Assembly: GCA_948567375.1 (NCBI GenBank)
Contig: OX419757.1
Location: forward strand, 9,486,001-9,550,000
DNA: 64,000 nt
Reading direction: 5' to 3'
Source: Lunularia cruciata
Taxonomy: Eukaryota; Streptophyta; Marchantiopsida; Lunulariales; Lunulariaceae
This document shows positions 46,513-58,873 of the stretch, in pieces. Each line of letters starts with the position of its first letter. The stretch's first letter is position 1. The position numbers were made by a program, and so were the translations under genes. Under the pieces are notes generated by a model. The model had not been told where the DNA came from. It did not search any database and saw only the letters and a program-made list of their open reading frames with translations.

Positions 46513-46893
46513 TCAACCATAGCCTCCCAAGAAGTGAGTCATAGTTAAATCCTTCAAGACTTGGAAAGTCATGAGATTTTGAACTCCCATAACTGAAACT
46601 ACCACCTTATCCATCACCCCTATTGGTTGAACTTGTTGTTTGTTTGCCATACTCACCACAAATGTTGAAGTTTTGGAGGGTATCATACCCAAATTCTTCA
46701 TCAACCTTTCTGACATGACATTCATTGCTGATCCTTTATCAACCAATGCATCTTTGATGTTGGGACCATTCACTCTCACATCAATCTTGGAGGCGTATTC
46801 ACAAGCCTCCCATGGTGCCGGTTTGGCATCCAACACACTCATTGCTATTGGAGCTTTTGCTTTCTTCTTCCTCTTGCTCCTTGTAGAACTCAA
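46513..46893 (-). pseudogene. C protease region
   Basis: A 126-residue frame with ALVDKGSAMNVMSERLM: the D-S/T-G catalytic triplet of a retropepsin is D-K-G here. IDVRVNGPNIK precedes it. The start codon shown is internal to a polyprotein, not a true start. Confidence 0.75.
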
Positions 46894-47299
46894 ACCACCT
46901 CTAAGCTCCTTTCACAAGGTAGGGTTCAAAGCAATCAATTTGCCAACTATGATGTTAGCCTTGTGACTACCAATATCCTTCGAGACATTGTAGTTCCATT
47001 GTTACTTTGATATCAAGAAGTACTCCATCCCCAACTTCTTCCTTGGAGTCTTTGTTGTTGATGGTGTTGAAGTGCTTGTGTGAGTGCTCCTAGTAGGCAT
47101 AGGAGTATCTTAGCTAGGAGTAAATCCTTGAGAAGAGTGTACATCCTTTGCAAAATGAGCGCTCTTCTTCCTTGTGCCAAAAGCTCCAAATTAAGACCCT
47201 TGGAGTTTAAGCACTCTCTCTTCTTATACTTGCTCTAAACCACATCTATAGATGTTATCCCTTTACCTTTTTGGATAGGAGCCACTTGGGTTTCACTAC

Positions 47300-48060
47300 C
47301 TCCCTCTTTCCCTCTATTGGCTCCCTTATAACTCCTTCCTCCATGGTAAGTGGAATTTGGGCAATTCCATTGGATGTGGCCTCTTCCTCCACAACCTAAA
47401 CAATTTCTTTCATTGAAATTGTTGGCTGGTTGGCTGGTTGGCCTCCTCTATATGTATAGTTTCCATAACTCTTAGGCCCTCTCCCTAAATGCTTATCTAC
47501 TTCTCTCTTCTCCCAAACTCACTTCCATATGAATTGCAATTTTGTTAGCTTCAACCTTGGATGAAGGTTTCTCATATCTCACATTGCTTCTAATTTGTGG
47601 TCTCAATCTCCCACAAAATTCTTGGTGAGCATGGCCCCTCTGCCAATCATAGTAGTCTCCACATCATCCTCACCTTGCCTCAATACTATGCAAAATCTGA
47701 ACTCTAACTTTCATACTCTTTCCACATAGACTCCCACTTTCTCTCGATCTCCTTGCTTGAAAAAGGTAATTTCACTCATCAATCTCTCATAATTCTTATC
47801 TGGAAGAAAGTTCTCAATGAGTATTGAAATCAAACTCTCCTAAGACTCTTCTTTCCTATCTCTCCTCTCTCTCTTTTGGTATTCTAACTCATACCATGTA
47901 AGTGTTGCATCCTCAAAGAAATCGAGTAATAATGAGGCCCACTCATTCTTCCTCCTCTCATTGTTTCCTATGCAAGCTCTCTTGAAGTCTCTCACAAAGA
48001 CCTCCACATCTTCTCTATCCTTGCCAAAGAAAATTGGAAGTTTCTCCGTCTTGACCCCTC
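47300..48060 (-). pseudogene. C gag with C-terminal CCHC knuckle
   Basis: Minus-strand frames give a retrotransposon gag core (for example ATLTWYELEYQKRERRD around 47870-47920). At 47362-47403 lies a perfect CCHC knuckle, CLGCGGRGHIQWNC. This is the nucleocapsid knuckle expected just before the protease. Confidence 0.75.
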
Positions 48061-48283
48061 ACTATCTTTCTTTTCTCTCAATTTTCTTTTCTTTTTTCTT
48101 TTTTCTCAGTCTATAACTAATAGAGTATATATATGACTAACAACATTTGAGAGTAATCCACCATAGGGAACACAAAAGGTTCAAGTTGCTCCAAGATTTC
48201 TATAGCAACATCAAATCCTTGAGTGCATATTAATTGAACCCTCATGGATAGTTTATCCATAAGTTGAAAGATTATCTCCATCA

Positions 48284-48766
48284 CTAATCTTGAGAACTAG
48301 CTGACAAAAATGGTAGTATTTCTGTGGTTGTACTAAGACTCTCTCCAAGATCCTTCACCAAAGTCTCCAAAAGTGTTTTTACTCCACTACACTCATGTCC
48401 TTTTGGAAGTCTTTTCACTCCACAAACCTCACACAACTCCTTGGTCTTAGATCTTCTCCCTCCCAATCTTGGTGAAGAAGGTCAAACATGCAAACCCAAG
48501 TCAAGTAAGTCTCTCCTTGCTCTCAATCTTTTGCTCTCAAAAGTCAATGGACATGAACGTGCCTTATGTCCCTTCTCTCCACATAAAAAGCACTTAGACT
48601 CACTCTTTCCTCCAAGTGGTGTAGGTTCTTGGATCCTCTCAACACTCTCTTCAAATTCTATTTTAAACTCTCTTCTCCTCAAATCCACCCCTTTAATCAC
48701 CTCAAACTCTTGGGGAACCTTGCATAGCCTCAATTTCCACTCTTGATGACCCTCCATGTTCCCCAT
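48284..48766 (-). pseudogene. C extra zinc-finger ORF ahead of gag
   Basis: Two frames in succession. The first (48766-48482) has 94 residues, largely acidic/basic, with a second perfect CCHC knuckle CFLCGEKGHKARSC (48551-48592). The next (48466-48284) has ELCEVCGVKRLPKGHEC, a C-x2-C...H-x-C arrangement. It sits about 1 kb upstream of the gag knuckle, next to the leader. It may be a gag N-terminal extension or a separate ORF; I do not recognise the family. Confidence 0.6.
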
Positions 48767-49631
48767 ATGAATCTAAACACTCAAACATGCTTTTTGTTGC
48801 TCTCACAGTCCTCATGCATGAAATCTAAACTCTATAGAATTGACACTTCCTCATAATGTCAATCAAATCTCTCAACTGGTATATCTCAGTCCTCTTAAAT
48901 TTTTTACACTTGATAACCACTCTAGGATGTCCCTCCTTGCAAAATTTTAGATTTTTTCATTGAGACATTTTGCCTAAGCATCTTTCTATTTAACACACAT
49001 ATATCAGATTTGGTCTGAAAACCACCCCTTTCACTTAAAAAACTTATAACTCTTTGCTCAAGAATGATCTCCGTCAAAACTTTGTGTCAATAGGTAGAAT
49101 AAATTGTACTGAATTTTCCTTAGAGGTTTCATCACAATACACTAAAAATTGAAGAAATGGTAGACTCTATACAATTTTCTAGAGAACATGCAGTTGAGGG
49201 AGTAGTTTACCCTATCAACTTTCAAAACTTCAAGCCCAATACACATAGTAGCTCTCACAATAATTTCAAGTATGGTAAATGAAAGATAATCCAAGATATC
49301 ATATGTAGAAATTTCAAGTCAAGATCCCAAACTTGAGATTTTGCCCAAAATCACCTTAATCCACAAAATCTGCAATCCACCTCACACAATCTCTTCAAAT
49401 CCTCTCAAGTGTACAAGATGTAAAAAATCACCTCAAAGACATCATAATGAACTACATGGTATACAAATGGGTCCAAATTCTCTGATGTAAGTTTAGCCTT
49501 CTCCTCCCCTATAGTTCTCTCCAAGTGAGCTCTCATACCCTCCTTTTGTCTAGAATTGTAGGATTAGGAATAGAATTGTATGCATAACATTATCTTGCCT
49601 TCTAGAGAGGTCCCGACAACATAACCAAAAA

Positions 49632-50319
49632 TGTGAGCCGGCTTGTCTTTCACTCAAGATGAACCTCTGATGGCTATTATGGTACCGCACCATCGACTAA
49701 GAAGGCAAAAAACACCAACTCTATCATAGTCCTCCAAGGCTAACACTCCAATACTCAAGACATTGCTCACTAGAGAACTCAATGAGAGAGAGATAGTTGC
49801 AAATGAAAGGATGACGAGTACTTCCTCACCCCTTGTTTATATAGTTGTGAAATAGTTACGTACCAAAGTTACTAATTACTAGAGTAACTCAAGTTACGAG
49901 GCTAAAAGTCAAGTCAGTCAAAAAGTATAAAGGAATATCCATCCACATGGGCATATTCCACTAAGCATGTAATCTTGTCTTGACCCACCCACTAAGTCAA
50001 GGATTTCTTCACATGTGCTATCCTTGGACTATAGAAGAATCCAAAACAAAAAGGCTTGCAAGCCCAAGAGTTCTCAACTCTTTTCTCAAAGCCAAACACC
50101 TAGGAATAATACCAAGTCAACACACTAGAATACAAAATTGTGGTGCTCATCTTTTCCAGTTCCTCTAAAGTAAGGTCTTCTCTTTCTTAGCTTTGACTAA
50201 CTTTGGCTAATCATGACTAATGTAGAACTATCCTTTATCTCTATATAGATAATATCTCTCAAGTACTTGTAATACCAAGCTAAATATCACATTACCACAC
50301 ACATGCACAAATGGGTGTT
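49632..50319 (-). repeat. C 5' LTR
   Basis: TGTGAGCCGGC to AAATGGGTGTT, 688 bp, the partner of 44195-44883. About 860 bp of leader without gag lies between it and the zinc-finger ORF. Confidence 0.85.
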
Positions 50320-52092
50320 ATAGAACCCTTTGTACCATCCGCCATCATCAATCTACTTCCAATTATTGGCTTGATAAGAATACTCAATTCCTTTACTAAT
50401 TGCACAAACATTCAATTCTCTCAACTTCAAAATCAACTAAAATCCTACAACCATTATCAGATACTATACCTTGCAAGTGAAGCAAACTTGTATAGGTTGA
50501 GCCTTTGATCCTTTTCAAACTAATCAAGTTCTCAATAGGTGGCTCAAAATCTCCTACTAGGATTCCTTGTTTTCTTAATCATTCTGCTCCACAATTTCCA
50601 TTTGGGTGATTTATCAAGATTGCCTATTCTTGAGTGGACATTTAGCAATGCGATGTCCAATTTGGCAACAAAAAAAGCAACCACCATTTTGCTGCAATCT
50701 TTCTCAATGCATTGTACCATGTGGTCTTTTTTAGATGACATCAATCTCCATTGGTATTGGCTCCTCCATTTGTGTGTAATGTGCTAGTTGGTTTTGTGAA
50801 GGTTGAGGTCAAAACCAAGTTGTCACAACCAAGGAAACTAAGTGCTCTACTAGTTGCATGGCTTCTTCTAAGTATCTTGGCTCTTGCATAGTCACTTCTA
50901 ATTTGGTTCATGACTTCAAGCTCCTCAAAAATTGATCTGGAGCTTCACTATCCATTATATCTATAATTTTCATAATGGTGTTATGGAATTGTGTGATGTA
51001 GCTTCTTACAAAACCAACCTACTTCAACTCTGCCAACTTATCTCATACAACTCGTGTGGCATTGATCAGTTGGAATTTCCCAATTATTGCACCGTTGAAT
51101 TCTTCCAATGTAAAGATTGGTGCAACAAACTTCCTTTCAGCTTGATCTACTTGGAATCCCCACCATGGTTTTGTTGCTCCGTCCAATTGGCTTGAAGATA
51201 AGAGAATTTGTTTCCGTTCATCTTGAAGATTTTCAGCCTCAAAATAACATTCATAGTCAAAAAAAAATTCTTCACTTTGCTTGGGAGATTCTTGCCATCA
51301 AATACATTGGGTTTTGGATTTTGGATTTGGTCTTCTCCTTCTTGAAATGGTGCTCTCTTTACGTGCTCTTGTTGCTGTTGGTCTTGTTCATCAAACAATC
51401 AAGTAAGGTGCTCAATTTTTTATTGCACAACAATGATAACCTTAGGCATCGCCGCCACAGCTACTACTTTATCACACTACCTAAATTTATCTAATTTACT
51501 AACACATAGATGTACCATGTCCACCATTCTCTATCAATTACAATCGGAAGTATCAAAGGTTCTTTGGACAAGGTGATTGCATTCAAAACATTCTGCCCAA
51601 AATGTGAGGTGGTGAACTATGTGAAGTGATGCTTGGGTAATATCCAGACACAAAAATTCTTATACTTTGGCAGAAATGGTTTTGGTGGTCCATTAATTTC
51701 ATCCATCCCATTCTTGCTCTTATCAGAATGTAAAAGATCCAAGACCAAGGAGAGAAATAGGAGAATGGAAGATCATATTAGGACACTTGAATGAGGGAAG
51801 CTCCAAATGCATAGCATGAGCTTCAGCTTTAGTATTTATAAGGAGAATAAAAGGCCTTGAGAAGCTTTTGAAGAAGCTTCCTTAAACCGCTTTCTTGGAG
51901 TGTAAGCCAAGTTAACCAAGAAACTTCTCAAGAAGTTTCCTTCTAGAAGTTGCTTACTTAGCATGGAAGCTAAGCTAGTTGGGAAACTTCCCAAGAAGCT
52001 TTCTAGATACTTTTGGAATATTCTAGGCTAATTTTTCCTATTTGCTACTCATCAGTCCTAACTACTTAATCATTAAACTCCATATTGTTACA
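50320..52092 (-). mobile_element. B4: 5' part of a B element (protease, gag, 5' LTR)
   Basis: Starts abruptly in the protease region at the edge of C and runs through gag to a PBS remnant (GCTCTTATCAGA before 51729) and a B LTR at 51729-52092 (TGTAAAAGATCC to TTGTTACA, 364 bp, shortened relative to B1 and B3). RT, integrase and the 3' LTR are missing. Zinc-knuckle and gag remnants lie at 50600-51480. Confidence 0.8.
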
Positions 52093-54902
52093 TTATTGAT
52101 AAATGTTTTTCCTATTATATAGAGAGGTAGTTCTTGTCTTTTTGATCTTTCTTTAACCTCAAAGATCTTCCATTGGCTAGTTCTCACTACTTTCTTTCTC
52201 CAATCAATTGTGGGGCTTTAGTGCTCCATCCATGACATGCCTAAGATTGCATCATAACGAGCTAACTATATCACTCACCACTCAATTGCTTTTTGATACT
52301 CTTTTTTAGAGAGTGCTACCTCTCTAGGTAATAGCTCAATCCACTCTATTTGACCATTTGGTAACTATACTTCATCATTCTCATCCTTCACTAATTCATC
52401 TCTAACCTTATTACAACAAAGCAAGATAAGAATTCTCTATTGCTTAGAGGTCTATCAATTCTCTCACTTGATTGCCTTCTAGTACTCCATTTATGACAAT
52501 TAGTTGTATGTTTGTCTTCCTTCACCTTTGCATACTTGTTTTCTTCTTCCCACTTTGTTTACTTTTATCCATTGAGCCAGTAAGGCCACAAGGTACATTT
52601 ATTGGTGATCTTTGTTTTTTCATGTGATTTCAACATCCTCCACTTCAATTTGTCTCTCCATGTTGTTCAAAAAATGCATGTATGGAGGTCAAGAGCCTCT
52701 AAGAAAACAAGTACAACAATTGATGGCTATGTGCTCAACTTAGTTCCAATTGTAACAACATTGTTGTTCTACTTGAGCCCCTTCTCCTTGTGGGACTCCA
52801 TCTCTCCTTTCTTTGACCTGTCCTTATTCTTCTTGGAGTGGACATGCTCCTCAATCTTAGAACCTAATTTTGCATAATTCCATAAGAGCTGGTCCACCAA
52901 AGTATGGTGTTTCAAGCTGATAGTATTGAGTAAGGACTAATTCTTCACCTTCTCCAAGCACCCATGCTATTCTTTGAGTGTAGGCAATGGCTTCAAAAAC
53001 TATGCAATGACTTTGTACTATTACCTCTTGGCAAATTCACTCTTGTAACTCTTGTTTGAAATTATCAAGAGCATTTGCTAGACTCATATCAATTAGTATG
53101 ACTTGTCAATCAAGAAATGCCTCCACATACTCTTGTATGTTATTCTTTTGTGTCAACTCCCATAGTGGGGTTTGGGCTATCCACATTGAATCCATGGATA
53201 TGGAATTCTTCAACAACCATTCTTGCATTGCCATCCAAATGATCTCTCTTCCTTTTGCCGACATTGATTTCTCCCAAGCATCATACTATGTGAGTACTTT
53301 ATCTATCAGATACCCACATGCAAACATGCTTGCGTAACGGTCGGTGATCTTAATTATGAACAATCAAAAGTATTGATTTATTCTTGAAATCAAATTTTCC
53401 ACTACTCTAATAGAACACTATCCCTTGTAAGGCTTGTGTTGCACGTCTTCTTTATCCAGAATGACAATGTGGCTTCATTGTTGACCAGGGTTGGTGTCAT
53501 CGGCATGAGTGACTCTCCAATTACTTTGGCCATTGGTATCAGGTTTTGTGATGGTTTCACTCCTTGCATTGCCTGATCATTCTTGAAGGTATGTACTTGA
53601 CTTTGAAATGCCTTCATGGTCATCTTGATCTTCCAAAACTTGTTCAACATCCCTTTCATTCCTTGCATCAGATCTTACAAGTACGGCTCCATGATTTGTA
53701 TGCACTATAAACACTCAATTATATTTCCTCCTTCAACAAAGGGTTAATATGATCAATTGAGAGGAAGCAAAGACTATTGGGACTACCATTGGGACCTCAA
53801 AGGCTATCACTTGCTGATGATATTCCTCACCTAAATTATACACTATGAAATCCCTAAATATCCCTTTTGGTCTAACCACATAATAGATTTCTACTTGCAT
53901 GATGAAAGAGAGAGAATTTGGTATATTTAGATCCATCACATCATAAAAGAATGTATATTATCAAATTCCACTCTCTATCATATATCACCACAGGTAGAAT
54001 CACCGGGTTTGGTGAATTCATCACTATATCCATGAATTTTGCTCCAAAAAATGATAAATTAGATATACTTTCACTTGCTCATATTGGATGTACATAATCT
54101 TGATGTGGAATGGATTCAAGAACAAAAAGTGAGGCACAAGAAATTTTCCTCTAGGTGCCTCTATCCCATCCTCTCTCTCAAACACCACCTCCAATCTATC
54201 AATTGCACAACATTTTCTCCCTCAAAATTACTTAATCTATGTAGCCCGTGTTCCTCCAAGAAGGGTGATCTACTTTCTTGGACTCAAAAACTTGCTTTGA
54301 TACCATTGTAATGTTTTGAGGATAAGAGAAACCCCAAGAGAAACACAAGAGAGGCAACACAAAGCTTCAAAACTCAATACTTTGATGCTCCAAAGGAGCA
54401 CTTTGTCTTGATCATATAGCAAAGAGTATCCTCTCAAAGGAAGCTCCACCCTTGGATCAGATATATGGATTAGTGATATGTCAACAAGATCCACCCTTAT
54501 ATTAGTTGCATGGATGGGTGACATGTTGGTCCTTATCCTATTTGGTTGGTCAAATTTGACCAAAGGGAATCTTTAGGAAATCTTCTTATATGAAGCTCAG
54601 AATCACATGGGTGAAGTATTGTTGGACACCTCTTGACAAGATAAATACTAGGAGGAGGTAAGCTCTAAGGCCAATAGGATGGGGTGAACCATCCTATTAT
54701 TTTGAGGATTAATTCATCCATTTAGGCCTCCAAAATTAGCTCTAAAGTGTTCAAGGTGTTTTTGGCTCCTACCCTATTAGTGGAATTACTCTCTTGGTGA
54801 TATCTCTATATGATCTACTTAGTCCACTATGTATAACATCCTTCTAGATGTTACTAAGCCAATTTACACCTTAAGGTAATATGTCTAGCTATTGGTATTA
54901 CA
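52093..54902 (-). mobile_element. G: right part of an A-type chromovirus (protease, gag, leader, 5' LTR)
   Basis: Alignable with A4 from about 61730 to the 5' LTR. The LTR is 54307-54902 (TGTAATGTTTTG to GGTATTACA, 596 bp). Directly left of it, GCTTTGATACCA is the complement of the tRNA-Met PBS with one change. It supplies exactly the domains F lacks, in the same orientation and subfamily, so F and G are probably two ends of one element split by C and B4. Confidence 0.75.
53733..53936 (-). CDS. G copy of the conserved leader ORF
   Basis: 67 codons plus TGA, from MDLNIPNSLSF to ILTLC, with no internal stop. It corresponds position by position with the A4 ORF at 63340-63543: VEIYYVVRPKG here, VEICHVVRPKV there. 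An extra ATG lies one codon upstream. It occupies the leader between PBS and gag. Function unknown. Confidence 0.55.
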   Translation of the reverse strand: MDLNIPNSLSFIMQVEIYYVVRPKGIFRDFIVYNLGEEYHQQVIAFEVPMVVPIVFASSQLIILTLC

Positions 54903-56151
54903 TTTATTTGACAAAAAGCATTTTAAGTCTTCTTTGGAATATCAAAGACTCTTTGTCACAAATGAATTTGTCAAAATTGTCAACATCTTTTCCATCCATA
55001 GCAATCTCCATAAGGGCTAGCATTTTTATTTGAATGATGCATTCTTCAATCTCCAATGATTTTTGTCTCAATAAGGCTTGCTTTCCTTGTAGATGATCAA
55101 CTATTTCATTGATGTCTACCGCATGATATTGAATGCCACGAGGAATGTCAACAATGTCAATATTGGCTAGTGGTTGCATCTTTTGATATTCAACAATTCA
55201 TAATGTTCAAGAACTTTTTTTGATGAATTAAAAGATAAGAAGACACTCAAGAGATGGAAGTCCAATGAGTTCCAAAAAGTGTCAGGCACATCAATTTCAG
55301 ATGATAGATTAGTAACTTCTAACAATGAGGGTGAGAAATCATACCAATCAAAGTGTGGTAAAATTGTCCATTATTGATGTTTTGGCTATATCACCAAATC
55401 AACTTGATATAAAGCACATCAATTTTGAACAAAGTATGCATGTGAAACTTTAGAAAGGTGTGTCATAAGACTAGACATATAGTCATTCATGTCTACAACA
55501 CCATTTTTTAAGCATGTGATGATTTTCAATTTCAAGTTTTGCACAACGTGTCAAATATGATCTCACATAAGTCAAACATTGCACTTCCGATGTGGCTACC
55601 AGAAAATGGAATACCAATGTGATTATAATTGTAAAGTTTGCCTTGAAAGCACAAACAAATACATATCAATGTATGATGTGCTTTGACAACATGAGCCATC
55701 TATTGCAACTACGAAAGTCCAATACTAAGACAACAAAACAAAGATGCATTGGTAAGTGATTGCACAAACATTACAAATGGGTATGGCCACAACGCTTTTA
55801 GGACAATGACCTAATTGGGTGTAATTTGTGATACCCTTTGCATCTTACTTAGCAGATGTGGCCATGTAGAATGAGAGGCCTTGGTCTAGAAAATGAGTTG
55901 CAAGTTCATATTGCTTCACTTGTTTCACAATAAGTATATACTTGAGTTACCTCTTCAAAAGAAAATATAGACATGGCATTAGAAGAGCCATTGTTCCAAA
56001 TTTCTTTGTGCACAACAACCAATCAATGATAATTTCAATACTCTCTTTATCAATATCAAATTGCAACAATGTTGATTGAACATCAATATGTAAAGAATTA
56101 GCTTAGTTACCTTGACAAAAATGTCAAAGAATTGCTTCTGCTCATCATCTA
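54903..56151. other. unassigned sequence between G and B5
   Basis: A minus-strand frame at 54904-55179 of 91 residues (LQGKQALLRQKSLEIEECII and similar, predicted helical) has no known match that I can name. The rest shows no coding signal in any frame. It may be decayed internal sequence of another transposon. Confidence 0.35.
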
Positions 56152-56774
56152 TGTAACAATATGCAGTTTAGCGACAAAGTTAGTAGGGCTAAAAAAGTAG
56201 CAAATAAGACAAATTAGCCTAGAATATTCTAGAAGTATCTAAGAAGCTTCTTGGGAAGCTTTCCAGCTAGCTTAGCTTGCACCCCAAGTAGGTAGTTTGT
56301 AGAAGAAAGCTTCTAGAAGCTTCCAACTAGCTTAGCTTGCACGCCAAGTGAGCAACTTCTAGAATGAAGCTTCTTGAGAAGCTTCCCTGTTAACTTGACT
56401 TGCACTCCAAGAAAGCGGCTCAAGGGAGCTTCTTGAGAAGCTTCTCAAGGGCCTTGTATGCTCCCTATAAATACAAGAGCCAAAGCTCATACTAGGCATT
56501 GGGAGTTTTCCTTCATTCAAATGTCCCAATGTGAGGTTCCATTCTCCTATTTCTCTCCTTGATCTTGGACTTTACATTGGTATAAGAGTAGGAATAGGAT
56601 GGATGGAATTGATGAATCACCAAATCTACATCCACCAAATCATTAGCATTTTTGTGTCCAAGTATTACACAAACATCATTTCACAAAATTCACCTTGCAC
56701 TTTGGGTAGAATTTTGTGCATATGATCACCTTGTTTGAGGAACCCTTGATACTTCAAACTGTAACTTATGGAGA

Positions 56775-58124
56775 ATGATGGACTTGCTACTTGAATGATG
56801 TGTTAATAAATTAGATAAATTGGGAGTAGTAAGATAGAGTAGTAACCATGGAAACAATACCAGACGTTATTATTGCTATGCAACAACAAATTGAGCACCT
56901 ATACTTGATTGTTGGATGAACAAGACCAACAATGACAAGAACACATAGAGAGAGCATCACTTCAAGATGTAGAAGATCAAATCCAATTTCCAAAAACCAA
57001 GGTGTTTGAAGGCAAGAATCTTTTGTGTATAGTGGAGAATTTTGTGTTTGATTATGAATGTTACTTTGAAGCTACTAATCTTCAAGATGAACAAAAATGA
57101 ATTCTCTTTGCTTTTAGCCAATTGGATGGTGTGGAAAAACTTTGGTAATGTTCCGAGTGGAGCAAGCTAAACAATAGATTATTGCACCAATCTTGACATG
57201 TGCAGAATTCAAGGATGCAATACTTGGTCGATTTCAAACTATATATGCCACCTAAGCCTCACAAGATAAATTGGCAAAGTTGTAGCAAATTGGTTCTATG
57301 AGCTACATCACGTAATTTCAAAATATCATCATGTAGATTCTGAATATACAAGAAGGTGAAGTTTTGGATCAATTTGTGAGGGGATTGAAGTCAAGAACCA
57401 AATTGGAGGTGACCATGCGGGAATCACAAAACTTAGAAGAAGCCATGCAATTGGCTAAGCACTTCGATTCCTTGGTTGTGGCAATTTGGTCTCAACCTTG
57501 ACCTACACAAAGCCTACCAATATAGTACACATAGGTGGAGGAACTAGCACCAATGGAGATGTATGCTATCTAATGGAGATGGCTTGGTACAATGAATAGA
57601 CAAAGATTATGACAAAATAGTGGTTATTTTTATTGTTGCCAAGTTGGACCTCGCATTGTTGAATGTCCACTTAGGAATGGGCGACCTCAACAAGTCACCC
57701 AAATGGAGTTTGTGGAACAAAATGATCAAGGAAACAAGGAATCCCAATAGCAGATTGCTGAATGTCCACTTAGGAATGGGCGACCTCAACAAGTCGCCCA
57801 AATGGAGTTTGTGGAATAGAATGATCAAGAAATGAGGAATCCCAATAGGAGATTTCAAGTCACCTATTGGGAACTTGATTAGTTCCAATGGGATTAAAGG
57901 CTTGACCTATGCAAGTTAACTTCACTTGCAAGGTATGATATCTAATTGGGGTTGTAGGATTTTTGTTGATTTTGGAAGTTCAAAGAATTGCATGTTTATG
58001 CAAGTAGCAAAGGAATTGGGTATTCCTATCAAACCAATAATTAGAAATAGATTGATGATGGAGGATGGTAGAAAGGGTTCTGCATTCTGTACCTCGCATC
58101 TTGTTACCTTCAAGATTGGGAAGG
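56775..58124 (+). pseudogene. B5 gag and protease, broken
   Basis: The gag start is taken at 56775 by alignment with B1. The gag core lies at about 56960-57480, with QEGEVLDQFVRGLKSRTKLE-like sequence near 57350. A degenerate knuckle (YCCQVGPRIVEC) lies near 57630-57668. Protease remnants at 57926-58124 include RIFVDFGSSKNC (D-F-G in place of D-S/T-G). Frameshifts throughout. Confidence 0.7.
57661..57845 (+). repeat. 99-bp tandem duplication in B5 gag
   Basis: GAATGTCCACTTAGGAATGG recurs exactly 99 bp downstream (57661 and 57760), so 33 codons just after the zinc knuckle are present twice in frame. The second copy is slightly shorter and diverges near 57840. Confidence 0.85.
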
Positions 58125-58860
58125 TGTAATACTTTGAGGACAAGAGAAGAAGGAGAAACACAAATTACACACTCAACATTCGATGCTCCAAAGGAGCACC
58201 TTCTCTTTATTATAGAGACAAAGAGGATCTCCTCCAAGGAAGCTCCACCATAGGATGAGGCACACAAATAGGTGACATGTCAGCAAGCTCCATCCTTGGA
58301 TTACTTACTTGGATGTGTGATATGTTGGTCTAGGTCCTATCTGGTTGTCAAACAAGCTTTTAGGGAATCTTTTAGGGAATCTTCCTATAAGATTCAGAAT
58401 CATGTGAGTAAGGTACCATTGGAAAGCTCTTGACGAGACAAACCGGGGAGGAGAGAAGGTCAACCTTTCTTCCATGTGGAGGGGGGGGGGAATCTGCACA
58501 TTTTTGAGGTCTAATTCATCCATTTAGGCTTTCCAAATTGCCTTCAAAGATTTTAGGCATATTTTGGTTCCTACTCTATTAGTAGAAGTCCCCTTTAGGT
58601 GATACCTCTTTCTGATCTATTTAGTCCATCATGTGTAACATCCTTCCAGATGTTACCAAACCAATTCTCACCTTTAAATCATATGTCTAGCTATTGGTTC
58701 TAAGGTTCTCAAGTCTATTTCGGTTTCTACCCTATTAGTAGAAGTACTCTTTTGGTGATACTTCTATCTGATCTATTTTTACCATCATGTATAACATCAT
58801 TCTAGATGTTACCAAACCAAATTTCACATCTAGATCATATGGCTAGCTCTTGGTATTACA
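58125..58860 (-). repeat. A4 3' LTR
   Basis: 736 bp with the A-family tandem ~156-bp units in its right part. Followed by GACCTCCCTCCTTTT, which on the minus strand is the polypurine tract AAAAGGAGGGAGG (58863-58875) that primes plus-strand synthesis. Confidence 0.92.
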
Positions 58861-58873
58861 GACCTCCCTCCTT

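Larger units (their letters stand above)
44195..50319 (-). mobile_element. C: Tat/Athila-like Ty3/gypsy element
   Basis: Two ~688-bp LTRs (44195-44883 and 49632-50319) enclose minus-strand zinc-finger ORF, gag, protease, RT fragment and integrase. The sequence before the right LTR, minus strand TTTTTGGTTATGTTGTCGGG, could be a decayed non-Met PBS of the kind used by Tat/Athila elements. Most of RT and all of RNase H are deleted. The outer flanks belong to two different elements (F on the left, B4 on the right), so no target duplication is expected or seen. Confidence 0.82.
56152..58124 (+). mobile_element. B5: plus-strand B element, cut by A4
   Basis: A reversed B LTR (56152-56576; TGTAACAATATG to TTTACA) is followed by TTGGTATAAGAGTAGG, a tRNA-Met PBS with two changes, then gag and protease on the plus strand. 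The sequence ends inside the protease at 58124, where A4 starts; the rest presumably lies beyond the window. It is the only B copy here in this orientation. Confidence 0.85.

Noticed and set aside
46640-46966. 108-residue plus-strand frame
   Set aside because: Antisense of the element C protease region.
48324-48746. 140-residue plus-strand frame, Ser/Leu/Pro rich
   Set aside because: Opposite strand of the zinc-finger ORF of element C, whose CCHC motif is unambiguous.
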